Assembly: GCF_001689125.2 (NCBI RefSeq)
Contig: NZ_CP015405.2
Span: forward strand, 4,098,501-4,162,500
From: Blautia pseudococcoides
Lineage (GTDB): Bacteria > Bacillota > Clostridia > Lachnospirales > Lachnospiraceae
Direction: 5' to 3'
Length of the DNA stretch: 64,000 bases
A program made the translations under genes and the position numbers. Numbering within the stretch: the stretch's first letter is position 1; each line of letters begins with the position of its first letter. Shown here piece by piece: positions 24,608 through 33,300 of the stretch. Under the pieces are notes generated by a model. That model was not told the DNA's origin and did not search any database. It saw only the letters and a list, made by a program, of their open reading frames with translations.

Positions 24608-24663
24608 ATTATACTCTCCTTTTTCTCAAACCATCCATCAGTCCGGGTTTCCCTTCCGCCGCA

Positions 24664-25560
24664 TTAAGACCGGCAGCTTCCCTGCTTAGCATATCTGACG
24701 ATACTTCCTGCTGCATAGTCATACTGATAGGCGCCGCCCGGGGCCAGAAACTGTATGCCTGATACAGAACCGTCCGCATTCTTTGCCGGATCGATACTGT
24801 AAATATCACCTTCCCTGCATCCCAGGGTTTCCGATATGTATTCCATGATGCGGGAACCGGAATGCTCTTTGTATGTCCCGTCGAACTCCCTCAGCTCCTC
24901 CAGGGAATCGAATTCATAGATGACACTGTCATGGTATTTCCTGAGTTTAAGGGGAAGGCTGTCTATGTTTTCCAGATAAATATTCTCCCACATCTTGCCA
25001 GCTGTCTGGGGCTTTCCATAGGCTTCCTCCAGAATGTCCAGGAATGTTCTGCTGAATTCCTCCGACCAAAAGGCCGGTCCGTTCATATACCAGGCATCCC
25101 TGCCCCCTATTTTTACGGAGGTGATGATACCGTCCCCGTCCGTCTCCATACACCACTCATCCGTCTCTCCGGCTGCGTACAGGGCAGAGTAGTAGCTTTG
25201 CTCCACATTTTTTTCAAAAGGATTTATATTGAGATAATTATCCCCGCAGCATATATAGGTGTTTTTCAAATATTCCCTGACCGCGTAGATGGAACTGTGG
25301 TTATTTTTTTCCTGATACTCCCCGTTGTGGACCAGAATAACGCCCAGCTTTTCCTTCAGGTACTCAAACATTTCCGCTTTATAGCCTGTGACCACAATGA
25401 CCTGGTCAATGCCTGCCTCACGAAGCTGGCGGATCTGGCGCTCAATAAGGACCTCGCCTCTGACGGGGGTCAGTGCCTTGGGCATCTCGTATGAAATAGG
25501 TGCGAATCTGCTGGACAGGCCGGCTGCCAGAATGACTGCATTATCTGCCTGATAAGACAT
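24664..25560 (-). CDS. LicC-like nucleotidyltransferase with truncated kinase remnant
   Basis: A 298-residue protein. Residues about 8-225 are a nucleotidyltransferase of the LicC/phosphocholine cytidylyltransferase type (AVILAAGLSSRFAP ... PKAL at the nucleotide site; CCGDNYLN for the metal-binding Asp). Residues about 245-298 align with the first part of the LicA-like kinase domain in the adjacent fusion protein (pattern LGC-x3-DI-x2-I-x3-K...S-x2-FQF-type block) and then stop. This gene looks like a duplicate of the fusion that has lost its winged helix and most of the kinase. It starts one base after the fusion gene. It may still activate phosphocholine or another amino-alcohol phosphate. 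Confidence 0.85.
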   Translation of the reverse strand: MSYQADNAVILAAGLSSRFAPISYEMPKALTPVRGEVLIERQIRQLREAGIDQVIVVTGYKAEMFEYLKEKLGVILVHNGEYQEKNNHSSIYAVREYLKNTYICCGDNYLNINPFEKNVEQSYYSALYAAGETDEWCMETDGDGIITSVKIGGRDAWYMNGPAFWSEEFSRTFLDILEEAYGKPQTAGKMWENIYLENIDSLPLKLRKYHDSVIYEFDSLEELREFDGTYKEHSGSRIMEYISETLGCREGDIYSIDPAKNADGSVSGIQFLAPGGAYQYDYAAGSIVRYAKQGSCRS

Positions 25561-25561
25561 A

Positions 25562-27322
25562 TCACTGTTCTCCTCCCAATCCCTGTTTTACATACTTGTA
25601 GTATTCCTTCGCGTATCCGTACTGCCTCAGGGAGTATTCCCCGAATTCCACGCCCTCATGCCTTTTGAACTCACACCAGTTGCTCCACAGGAAACCGCAG
25701 ACAGCAATGTATGCGTATATTTTAAGCCTTACTTCCCTGGTGCACCCTTCCGTATAGTAGGCGTCTATCAGCTCATCCACCTTGTCCTTCTCGTACATGG
25801 CATATATGGCGAACATGGCAATATCCACATCCTCATCCTGCATACCCGCATACTCCCAGTCTATCAGAGAGATCTTCTCGTCCTCACCTTCTACCCGGAT
25901 CAGGAAGTTGTCCTGCACGGAGTCAATGTGGCACAGGATCCAGTTTTTCGGCTGGCTGTCTATAAATTTCTTTAACTCATAAACTTTTTCTTTTGTCCCT
26001 GCATAGTCACGGTAGCAGGAAGGTTCCCCCTTCCACAGGCTCTCGTAAAATTCGATCCTCTCAAAGATGTCAAAGGTATGCTCCGCTTTCAGGCCGCTTC
26101 CGTGAAACTTCCTCAGCACCTTCATACATTTTTTCACATCCTCAGGATTTTCCGGGTCACAGCATCTTGCCCCTTCCAGGTACTCCGTCAGTTTACAGCC
26201 GCTGTCCGGGTCAAAATACCGTATGGTGTCGCTCAGTTTCAAATCCCTGATGACCTGATACACCTCATATTCCTGCCTGCGGTTGATAAGCTGTTCTGTG
26301 CCCTCCCCCGGAATCCTCATAATGTAGCGCCTGTCCCGGCAGGCAAACTGGAAGGAACGGTTTGTCATCCCTTTTTTCAGCACCTCGATCTGTACAATAT
26401 CATTCAGTTCACAGTGCAGTGCCCCTGCGATCTCCAACAGGATTTGGGAGTTTAACTGCTTTGACTCCTCGTCCAGTTCCCTGAGCTGTTCGTATGTATT
26501 GATCTCGTACACTTCCCTGGCGGGAACCACTCTGGCCGGAACCGTCATCTTCTCCTTTTCCATGAGCGCGTCTTCCCAGAACGCGTTGCTTGAAGACCTT
26601 TTCCCGGACAGCTCCCGGATCCTGTTTCTGAGCTTCTCCGCATCCTGTTCCAGAATATAGGCAATGCCTATCATGCCGTTACCGCTTTTTTCCGCATCCA
26701 CAGCAACCAGCTCCAGTTTACGGTTCACACGCACATCACTCTCATCATCCACCATATCCGTAACCATATACCAGGAATACAGCTCTCTTTCCGAGAAGGG
26801 ATTAAAACCGCACCATACATCGCAGGGGATGATATAGGTATTGGAGATCTTATCAACTGCCAGCATGAGGGAATGCAGATTATTTTTCTCCCCATACTCC
26901 CGGTTGACGATCAGATTCACACCGTACTGGTCAATGAGATATTCATACTGCTCTTTCATAAATCCCACAACCACATCAATCCGGTGTATACCTGCCTCAT
27001 GAAGCTGCTTAATCAAGCGCTCCAGCAGAGGCTCTTGGTTGACTTCTATAAGACCCTTGGGAATCTCACGGTTGATGGGGACCATGCGCAGACCGTATCC
27101 GGCAGCCAGAATGATGGCATTCTTTGGTTTCTTCTCCGCGATTTCCTTTACTGCTTTGTCTGTGAGTGTGTATTCTTTATCTAAATACCCTTCCCGTACC
27201 AGCGCTGCCAGGGACTGATTCACTTTTCCAAGCGAATAACCTGTGCTCTCTGACAGGATTCTCTGATTATGGTATCCCTTATCTATAATGGCGTTCATTA
27301 TATTATATTCTTGTACATTCAT
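25562..27322 (-). CDS. Winged-helix / LicC cytidylyltransferase / LicA choline kinase fusion
   Basis: About 586 residues with three modules. Residues 1-60 are a MarR-like winged helix (GYSLGKVNQSLAALVREGYL). Residues about 65-300 are a nucleotidyltransferase (AIILAAGYGLRMVP ... PKGL; IPCDVWC). Residues about 310-586 are a choline/ethanolamine kinase with the catalytic loop ILCHIDSVQDNFLI and the metal-binding IDWEYAG. It should phosphorylate choline and then form the CDP derivative for LicD-type transfer. A consensus promoter lies at 27362-27390. ATG 27322 fits the winged-helix start, with AAAGGAG 13 bases upstream; a longer start at 27346 is possible. Confidence 0.92.
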   Translation of the reverse strand: MNVQEYNIMNAIIDKGYHNQRILSESTGYSLGKVNQSLAALVREGYLDKEYTLTDKAVKEIAEKKPKNAIILAAGYGLRMVPINREIPKGLIEVNQEPLLERLIKQLHEAGIHRIDVVVGFMKEQYEYLIDQYGVNLIVNREYGEKNNLHSLMLAVDKISNTYIIPCDVWCGFNPFSERELYSWYMVTDMVDDESDVRVNRKLELVAVDAEKSGNGMIGIAYILEQDAEKLRNRIRELSGKRSSSNAFWEDALMEKEKMTVPARVVPAREVYEINTYEQLRELDEESKQLNSQILLEIAGALHCELNDIVQIEVLKKGMTNRSFQFACRDRRYIMRIPGEGTEQLINRRQEYEVYQVIRDLKLSDTIRYFDPDSGCKLTEYLEGARCCDPENPEDVKKCMKVLRKFHGSGLKAEHTFDIFERIEFYESLWKGEPSCYRDYAGTKEKVYELKKFIDSQPKNWILCHIDSVQDNFLIRVEGEDEKISLIDWEYAGMQDEDVDIAMFAIYAMYEKDKVDELIDAYYTEGCTREVRLKIYAYIAVCGFLWSNWCEFKRHEGVEFGEYSLRQYGYAKEYYKYVKQGLGGEQ

Positions 27323-27361
27323 GTAATTTAAATTTCTCCTTTTCATGAACATTGTGTTATT

Positions 27362-27390
27362 ATAATACCTCTCCATTGTATACTTGTCAA
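27362..27390 (-). promoter_or_regulatory. Promoter of the lic operon
   Basis: On the minus strand, -35 TTGACA (27385-27390, perfect), a 17-bp spacer and -10 TATTAT (27362-27367). It lies 40 bp upstream of the fusion gene start and downstream of the HAD-gene terminator, so the lic operon is transcribed on its own. Confidence 0.85.
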
Positions 27391-27437
27391 GATTTTTTTG
27401 CTTTTAGGGACTGCCCCAGGTCATTTTTTGTATAACT

Positions 27438-27480
27438 AAAAAGTCCCGTCAGACCGGATCTATCTGACAGGAACTCTTTT
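27438..27480 (-). terminator. Terminator of the HAD phosphatase gene
   Basis: Stem of about 12 bp with one bulge (27440-27453 with 27463-27476). On the minus strand it is followed by TTTTTAG. It lies 20 bases after the HAD stop codon. Confidence 0.8.
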
Positions 27481-27501
27481 CTTTTTTCTTTATAGGAAAT
27501 T

Positions 27502-28347
27502 CTATATATCCAGATTAGCGTAGAACTCTTTTATCTTTGCCTCCTGATACGTTCCGGCAAATGTGCCCTCCAGGAAATGCTTTAAGCCTTCCTCTGTAAA
27601 TTCTTCCCAGGATTCTGTCTCCTGATATGCCAGAACAGGATAGAACAGCGCATCTGCACTTTCGGCTGCCATCTTATCCGCAGGTGCGTCTCCGATCATC
27701 AGCACATGGTCCTTTTCATACCCCCGTTCTGACAGAGACTGCAGACATGCTTCCTTGGTACCGGACTCCTGGGACAGAAGCAGATCCGCATATTCCATAA
27801 GACCGCTGTCCTCCCACTCTTTGCGTATTTCCTTGCCGTTGGATGCTGTGACAATGACCACATCCGCCTTATCCCCCATAAGCCTGAGGGCTTCCTCCAC
27901 CCCGTCAAAGGGTGACTTTCTGCTGTTGGATATCATGACAATGGAGTCATTGACCAGTCTTGACCACTCCAGTGCTTTTTTCATACAGATACAGCCGGTT
28001 CTCTCATAGGCCTCCCTGAGACTCTCATCTGATAATTCATCTGTGGTCTGTACCCAGTAAACCAGCTCATCCATACCATCCACTCTGACATAATTTTCGT
28101 TGATCTCTACCAGGATCTTTGCCAGCCCCTTAAAGCGGTTGATGCCCCGGCTTCTGCTCAGCAGGTTGATCTTTCTCCAAAGCCGCACAATATCGTCCCG
28201 GTATTCCCCCAAATCCCACTCATGTACCAGACACGGCGCAAAACAGCGCATATGTTTTACATCCATGGTATCCATGGCACAGCCGTCAGAATCAATACAT
28301 ATTAAAAAATCCTTTGACTTTTCAAAATCTTTTGCTACAACTTTCAT
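27502..28347 (-). CDS. HAD-superfamily phosphatase
   Basis: A 281-residue HAD hydrolase. Motif I is CIDSDGCAMD (nucleophile Asp and acid/base Asp), motif II lies in VVIVTAS, and motif IV is MIGDAPADKMAAE. An alpha-helical cap occupies about residues 30-140. A terminator and a fresh promoter separate it from the lic operon, yet the position and orientation suggest a linked role, for example recycling phosphocholine or another small phosphate. The substrate cannot be read from sequence. GGAGGGCAGGAG before ATG 28347 supports the start. Confidence 0.85.
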   Translation of the reverse strand: MKVVAKDFEKSKDFLICIDSDGCAMDTMDVKHMRCFAPCLVHEWDLGEYRDDIVRLWRKINLLSRSRGINRFKGLAKILVEINENYVRVDGMDELVYWVQTTDELSDESLREAYERTGCICMKKALEWSRLVNDSIVMISNSRKSPFDGVEEALRLMGDKADVVIVTASNGKEIRKEWEDSGLMEYADLLLSQESGTKEACLQSLSERGYEKDHVLMIGDAPADKMAAESADALFYPVLAYQETESWEEFTEEGLKHFLEGTFAGTYQEAKIKEFYANLDI

Positions 28348-28681
28348 TCTCCTGCCCTCCGTTTTACAATATAATAATCATATCCTATTGTAACTGTTCG
28401 TTACTGTTCACAGGCCGCGGTCCTGCCCTGAGTCATGGTTTTTCCTGCCGCGGGTTGTTCCCTTACGATCAGCGCAGTAAATGCGCTGACATACCGAATA
28501 GTTACATTCTATTATACTATTTCCTTATTCATGCCGCAACAAACATACTTCCGGCACTTTGCAGAAAAATTTCGGTTATCTTTGTATAACTTGCAGAAAG
28601 CGTCTTTACACAGTAGGCATCTCCAGAAAAAAATGTTATACTGTTCCATGACAAATTCAGTAAATGCAAAGGAGAATTTAT
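28348..28681. other. Divergent intergenic region with two dyads
   Basis: No gene visible. It holds the promoters of the HAD gene (minus) and the PatB gene (plus). Two dyads could be operators: GTAAC-N5-GTTAC at 28390-28404, and an 8-bp stem TCAGCGCA/TGCGCTGA at 28469-28489 with a 5-base loop and no T run. Confidence 0.5.
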
Positions 28682-29869
28682 ATGGCTGAATACAATTTTG
28701 ACGAATATATTGACCGCAGGCGGTCCAATTCCATAAAACACGCATTTAAAAAGGAATATCATGTACCTGAAGACGTGATCCCCCTGTGGGTGGCCGACAT
28801 GGATTTCCGCTCCCCCAAAGAGGTATGCAGCGTGGTCGCAGAGGCAGGAGAATTGGGCATATTCGGCTATGCGGGTGTACATGAGGATTACTTTCAGGCT
28901 GTCCATGATTGGATGCTGAAACGCCACGGCTGGAATGTCAGGGAGGAGTGGATGATCCGCATTCCCGGAGTAGTCTGCGCCATTGCCACAGCCGTCCGCG
29001 CCCTGACCGAAGAGGGGGACGGTGTAATGATCATGCAGCCGGTCTACCACCCTTTCAAGAACGTTCTGACCGCCAACAACCGAAAGGTGGTAACACACTG
29101 TTTAAAGACCGAAGAAAACAAACGCTTTTACATAGATTTTCAGGAAATGGAACAGCAGATAACAGAGGAACAGGTGAAAATGCTGGTTCTGTGCACGCCC
29201 CACAATCCCGGCGGCCGTATCTGGAACGAGGAGGAGCTGAAGAAGATCGCGGACATCTGCCTGCGCCATCATGTCTATGTGGTGGCAGATGAAATACACC
29301 ATGACTTTATCCTTCCGGGCCACACCTTCACAGAGTGGGCTTCCGTGAGCGGGGAGATGACCCAGTTAAGCATCATCTGTACAGCCCCCAGCAAAACCTT
29401 CAACATTGCGGGTCTTGGATTGTCCAATATCTTCATACCCAATGAGGACATCCGCAGGGAGTTTGAGAAGGAAATCTCCCGGGCCAGCATTGAGGCCAGC
29501 AACGTGATTGCGCTGGATGCCTGCAAAGCTGCCTACACCTTCGGGGAGCAGTGGCTGGACGAGCTTCTGGAATATCTGAACGGCAATGTGGCCCTGGTAC
29601 GGGAATTCCTGAAAGAAAACCTTCCCCAGGTAAAACTCATGGAGCCGGACGGCACGTATCTTATCTGGCTGGATTTCTCCGCCCTTGGCATGGACAGCGA
29701 CGCCCTGGAAGAGTTTCTTGTACAGAAGGCTAAAGTATGGATGAACAAAGGTACTGTATTCGGTGAAGGCGGAGAATGCTGCTTCCGCATGAATCTGGGC
29801 AGCCCCAGAGCAGTTATCAAACAGGCACTGGAACAGATAAAAAGCGCGGTGGATGCACTTTCTCTATAA
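28682..29869 (+). CDS. patB: PatB/MalY-type PLP-dependent C-S lyase / aminotransferase
   Basis: A 395-residue fold-type I PLP enzyme. Motifs are PLWVADMDFRSP at the N-terminus, CTPHNPGGRIW, VVADEIHHDFILPG (PLP-binding Asp) and TAPSKTFNIAGL (Schiff-base Lys), all typical of the MalY/PatB cystathionine beta-lyase group. It should cleave cystathionine or cysteine S-conjugates to pyruvate, ammonia and a thiol. ATG 28682 has AAAGGAG upstream and gives the usual MAEYNFDEYIDR start. It stands alone, divergent from the HAD gene. Confidence 0.93.
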   Translation: MAEYNFDEYIDRRRSNSIKHAFKKEYHVPEDVIPLWVADMDFRSPKEVCSVVAEAGELGIFGYAGVHEDYFQAVHDWMLKRHGWNVREEWMIRIPGVVCAIATAVRALTEEGDGVMIMQPVYHPFKNVLTANNRKVVTHCLKTEENKRFYIDFQEMEQQITEEQVKMLVLCTPHNPGGRIWNEEELKKIADICLRHHVYVVADEIHHDFILPGHTFTEWASVSGEMTQLSIICTAPSKTFNIAGLGLSNIFIPNEDIRREFEKEISRASIEASNVIALDACKAAYTFGEQWLDELLEYLNGNVALVREFLKENLPQVKLMEPDGTYLIWLDFSALGMDSDALEEFLVQKAKVWMNKGTVFGEGGECCFRMNLGSPRAVIKQALEQIKSAVDALSL

Positions 29870-30072
29870 CATTAAAAACGTTCTCCGGCCGGATTTACTG
29901 CCGTACTGTCCCTGCTTGGGGCCTCCGGCAGCTTTGTCCGGTCCATGTTTGGGGCTGCTTTCTGCAGATTTTTCTCCAGGCATTCCAGGGCTGTCAATAC
30001 TGTTATGGCACTTCTCCTTGTGTACTGCGCAGCCTCTCTGTTTTTCTGAAAATGTTAAACCGGGCAGCGGGA
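29870..30072 (-). other. Region downstream of the 85-residue gene; possible tiny ORF
   Basis: No established gene. On the minus strand a frame ending at 29877 encodes about 45 residues with coding-like composition (LTALECLEKNLQKAAP...). It has no ATG near its AAGGAG site; ATA lies at 7 bases and TTG at 16. It may be a tiny ORF with an odd start or simply noncoding. Confidence 0.25.
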
Positions 30073-30330
30073 TCAGGTGTCTTTTTCCTGCTGCCGTCCC
30101 CGGCTTACCTTCCTGGCATTCTGAAACAACTCTATATCTTCCCTGGTGACTTTGATATTCGTAATATAATTCCTTCCCTGAGGTGTGGTCACGCTGACTT
30201 CCACCACGGTGCCTTCCTGCAGGGCGTCCGCAGACACGGACTCCAGAAATCCTCTGACCTTTGGATGGCGTTTCTCGAACTGCGCCATGGCAGTTCTGGC
30301 CTGCATCATTTTTATCGGATTGAATCCCAT
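30073..30330 (-). CDS. Conserved-looking small protein of unknown function (85 residues)
   Basis: An 85-residue soluble protein beginning MGFNPIKMMQ, with an amphipathic N-terminal helix, a central beta-hairpin (EGTVVEVSVTTPQGRNY) and a charged C-terminus. AAGGAG lies 9 bases before ATG 30330, and TATAAT at 30405-30410 on the minus strand is a likely -10, so it is probably transcribed on its own. I do not recognise a function. A longer overlapping frame in the same direction (30424 to 29864) is low-complexity and unlikely. Confidence 0.65.
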   Translation of the reverse strand: MGFNPIKMMQARTAMAQFEKRHPKVRGFLESVSADALQEGTVVEVSVTTPQGRNYITNIKVTREDIELFQNARKVSRGRQQEKDT

Positions 30331-30490
30331 ACTGCTGTTCTCCTTTGTCTGTTATACACATATCTTGGGGCTTGCTCGCAGCATTTGCTGCTTGATAAGG
30401 TATAATTATAGCACGGTTTTTCAATTCATAAAGGGGATTCTTCTATTTTTACAAAGAAAAACAAACTTTAGTTTCTTGATAAAGCAAAAT

Positions 30491-30516
30491 CGGGTGCTGC
30501 AATTCTGCGGCACCCG
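30491..30516 (-). terminator. Terminator of the GH4 gene melA
   Basis: Stem CGGGTGC/GCACCCG extended by TGCA pairs (30491-30501 with 30506-30516). On the minus strand it is followed by ATTTTGCTTT. It lies 66 bases beyond the GH4 stop. Confidence 0.75.
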
Positions 30517-30581
30517 GAATTTGTTTTCATATTCATATTGTACGGAATCAGGAGGCAGGCATATGTATGCCTATCCCATAT

Positions 30582-31904
30582 TTATTTGTACATTTTCATG
30601 TAATCGCCGTGTGCGTCAATAAGCTCGTCACACATTTTCACAATGTCATCAATACTCAGCTCTGCACCTGTGTGGGGGTCCATCATGGCAGCCTGATAGA
30701 TGTACTCTTTCTTCCTGGTGGCCGCTGCCTCGATAGTCAGCAGCTGTACATTAATATTGCTCATATTCATAGCAGCAAGCTGTACCGGAAGTCTTCCCAC
30801 TCTACAGGGATTGACACCTGTTCCGTCAACCAGGCAGGGAACTTCCACACAGGCATCTGCAGGAAGATTCCCGATAGCGCCGTTGTTGATCACATTGCCG
30901 CCGATTTTGTATGGCTGGTTGGTGACAACTGCCTCCATGATATAAGAAGCGTACTCTTTGCTTCTGTCGTGGGTGATCTTTCCGTCTTTGAGGATGCTGT
31001 TTCTCTCCTCTTCCCATCCTTTGATCTGCTCAATGCATCTTCTTGGATATTCATCCAGCGGAATGTTGAATTTTTCAATCAGTTCCGGGTATCTGGATTT
31101 GATGAAGAACGGGTTGTACTCCGCATTGTGTTCACTGGACTCAGTACAGTAGTATCCCAAATGTTTGATGTATTCAAAACGGACCATATCGTCATGTTTC
31201 TGTGACGCATTCATTTCTGCAGCTCTTCTGCGGATCTCCGGATACAGGTCATTGCCTTCCTTATCCTTAATATCCAGCAGCCATGCCATATGGTTGATAC
31301 CTGCAATAGTCTCCACACGGCCTTCCAGCTTGTCCTTCATATCCAGTTTCTCAAGCAGCTTCTCAGAGCAAACCTGCACACTGTGGCACAGGCCTACTGT
31401 CTTTACATTTGTGTAGCGCTGCATATAACCGGACAGAATGCCCATGGGGTTTGTATAGTTTAAGAAAAGCGCATCCGGGCAGACCTCTTCCATATCTCTT
31501 GCAAAGCCTTCCAGTACCGGAATGGTACGCAGGCCTCTCATGATACCGCCGATTCCCAGTGTGTCCGCAATACTCTGACGAAGACCGAATTTTTTGGGGA
31601 TCTCAAAGTCTGTGATGGTGCAGGGGTCATATCCGCCCACCTGGATAGCGTCTACAACAAATGTTGCATTTCTCAGTGCTTCTTTTCTGTTTTCCACACC
31701 CAGATAAGTCTTGATCTGTGCGCGTCCCTCATTTACGTTTTTGTTGATTGCATTGAGGATGATCTCGGAATCCTCCAGGCGCTGCCTGTCAATGTCATAT
31801 AACGCGATCTCGCTGTCTCGCAGTGCGGGGCTGCACATACAGTCTCCCAGTACATTTCTTGCAAATACGGTGCTTCCCGCACCCATAAAAGTGATCTTAG
31901 CCAT
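30582..31904 (-). CDS. melA: GH4 alpha-galactosidase (MelA-like)
   Basis: A 440-residue family 4 glycosidase that uses NAD and Mn(II) with a redox mechanism. The N-terminal Rossmann motif is ITFMGAGSTVFA. Family blocks are LNYTNPMG, GLCHSVQ (metal-binding Cys-His), GINHMAW and GYYCTESSEHNAEY. The CHSV signature is that of alpha-galactosidases/alpha-glucosidases, so cleavage of melibiose- or raffinose-type substrates is likely. It is divergent from an AraC regulator. GGGAGG precedes ATG 31904. No transporter gene is adjacent, so uptake must be encoded elsewhere. Confidence 0.92.
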   Translation of the reverse strand: MAKITFMGAGSTVFARNVLGDCMCSPALRDSEIALYDIDRQRLEDSEIILNAINKNVNEGRAQIKTYLGVENRKEALRNATFVVDAIQVGGYDPCTITDFEIPKKFGLRQSIADTLGIGGIMRGLRTIPVLEGFARDMEEVCPDALFLNYTNPMGILSGYMQRYTNVKTVGLCHSVQVCSEKLLEKLDMKDKLEGRVETIAGINHMAWLLDIKDKEGNDLYPEIRRRAAEMNASQKHDDMVRFEYIKHLGYYCTESSEHNAEYNPFFIKSRYPELIEKFNIPLDEYPRRCIEQIKGWEEERNSILKDGKITHDRSKEYASYIMEAVVTNQPYKIGGNVINNGAIGNLPADACVEVPCLVDGTGVNPCRVGRLPVQLAAMNMSNINVQLLTIEAAATRKKEYIYQAAMMDPHTGAELSIDDIVKMCDELIDAHGDYMKMYK

Positions 31905-31946
31905 TTTATCATTTCCTCCCGTTCCTGTTGTTTTCTGATGGTTCCT

Positions 31947-32026
31947 ATTATATAATCAGAACAGAAAAGATTCTATCTTATTTGTTTCTTAATATTGTAA
32001 AAATGTTGCATAACGGTAACTGTTAC
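31947..32026. promoter_or_regulatory. Divergent control region melA/AraC
   Basis: On the minus strand, -10 TATAAT (31947-31952) has no good -35 at 17 bp, as expected for an activator-dependent promoter. A dyad AAGAT-TCT-ATCTT (31967-31979) sits where the -35 should be. A second dyad GTAAC-T-GTTAC (32016-32026) lies just before the AraC ribosome site and may serve autoregulation. Confidence 0.5.
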
Positions 32027-32045
32027 ACACAAAGGAGTGAACACA

Positions 32046-32888
32046 ATGAATGCAAAGCCATCGGGCACCCTGTCCATCTATTTCTGCGGCACTGAGCCCT
32101 GTACTCCGGGGCACGCCTTCGGCCCTGCCATCCGCCCCCACTATCTGATCCATGTGGTGCTGGATGGAAAAGGTGTCTATAAAAGAAACGGGGAGACGTA
32201 CCATCTGAAGGCAGGGGATGCGTTCCTCATATCTCCCATGGAGTCCACCTACTACCAGGCAGATACAAAAGAGCCATGGCGGTATGCCTGGGTGGGATTT
32301 GATGGTATGAGTGTGGAGGACTTACTGAAGAGAACCTGTTTCGGGAACTCCTGCGTATATTTTTGCCCCGAAGATGAGAAAAAAAAGGAGGCTGTCATTA
32401 CACGGATCCTGGGACTTTTGGATTCCTTTCTTTCTCCCGGGCAGAACAGCCTGACGCTCATAGGACACTTTTTCCAGCTTCTGGGTTCCATGCAGGAGCA
32501 GGAACCCACCAGCCGGGAAAATTATCCCCGCCAGTACCTGCTAAAGGCAATGGAGTATATGAACAACAACTACAGCTATAATATCCGGATTTCAGATATT
32601 GCATCATACATCGGTGTTGACCGCTCCTATCTATACCGTATATTTATGGAGGAGGAGCACATTTCCCCCAAACAGTATCTCATGCGGCTCCGGCTGCGCA
32701 CATCCGCAAGTATGCTGCGCACCTCACAGTATACCATCACAGAGATCGCCTATTCCTGCGGGTTCCGGGATGCGGCTGCATTCTGCAGCCAGTTCCGAAA
32801 GGCTACCGGCTTTACCCCCAGCCAGTTCAGGGGATATTTGGAGAGTGAGACCAAATACGCGCAGCACTCCATTGGTGAAACTTTCTGA
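32046..32888 (+). CDS. AraC-family regulator (MsmR/RafR-like)
   Basis: About 280 residues. An N-terminal cupin sensor (IHVVLDGKGVYKRNGETYHLKAGD-type strand pattern) is followed by two C-terminal helix-turn-helix motifs (ISDIASYIGVDRSYLYRIFMEEE and ITEIAYSCGFRDAAAFCSQFRKATGFTPSQFR, given as key blocks). ATG 32046 is used, with AAAGGAG 8 bases before; the GTG nearer the ribosome site is rejected. It is divergent from melA, so it is probably its alpha-galactoside-responsive activator. Confidence 0.93.
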   Translation: MNAKPSGTLSIYFCGTEPCTPGHAFGPAIRPHYLIHVVLDGKGVYKRNGETYHLKAGDAFLISPMESTYYQADTKEPWRYAWVGFDGMSVEDLLKRTCFGNSCVYFCPEDEKKKEAVITRILGLLDSFLSPGQNSLTLIGHFFQLLGSMQEQEPTSRENYPRQYLLKAMEYMNNNYSYNIRISDIASYIGVDRSYLYRIFMEEEHISPKQYLMRLRLRTSASMLRTSQYTITEIAYSCGFRDAAAFCSQFRKATGFTPSQFRGYLESETKYAQHSIGETF

Positions 32889-32928
32889 CGGGACAAGACC
32901 AGCCGGTACCAGCTTTCCACACTCTTGT

Positions 32929-33300
32929 TTAAAAACCTGTATTTCTGAACTCCTTGGGGGATATACCTGCTCTCTCCGTGAAAAACCGGGTAAATACCGC
33001 ATGTTCCGAGAAGCCCAGCTCCTCAGAGATTTCATTTATGTTCATGGCCGAGGATACCAGATGATCCTTGGCCTTCTCAAACAGCATATTCCGCTGCAGG
33101 AAAATAGGGGGGATCCCGAAGGCATCTGGGATATATCGTCGAAAATATCCATGAATACCTCCGGAATATCCGGGGCAGGCTGTGCTTTCTCTGATCTTAA
33201 AAAGCTGTCAAAGATACATGCCAGAACTTCCAGGGCCTTTGCATTTTTGTATATCATATCGGCGATTGTCTTTTCATTTTGTATGGTGCCTTCAGCATAT
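32929..33300 (-). pseudogene. Decayed AraC-family regulator
   Basis: The minus strand encodes an intact second AraC helix-turn-helix ending at 32929 (INEISEELGFSEHAVF then RFFTERAGISPKEFR). Upstream it is in another frame (KALEVLACIFDSFL...), joined across a six-C run at 33107-33112. The first helix-turn-helix is missing. With a frameshift and an internal loss, this is a remnant, not a functional gene. Confidence 0.75.

Noticed and set aside
29864..30424. Minus-strand frame of 186 residues overlapping the 85-residue gene
   Set aside because: Low-complexity, Gly/Lys/Pro-rich, no ribosome site; the overlapping 85-residue frame has AAGGAG and better composition.
33107..33112. Six-C run as a phase-variation switch for the AraC gene
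   Set aside because: Too short for frequent slippage, and the gene also lacks its first helix-turn-helix, so decay is the simpler explanation.
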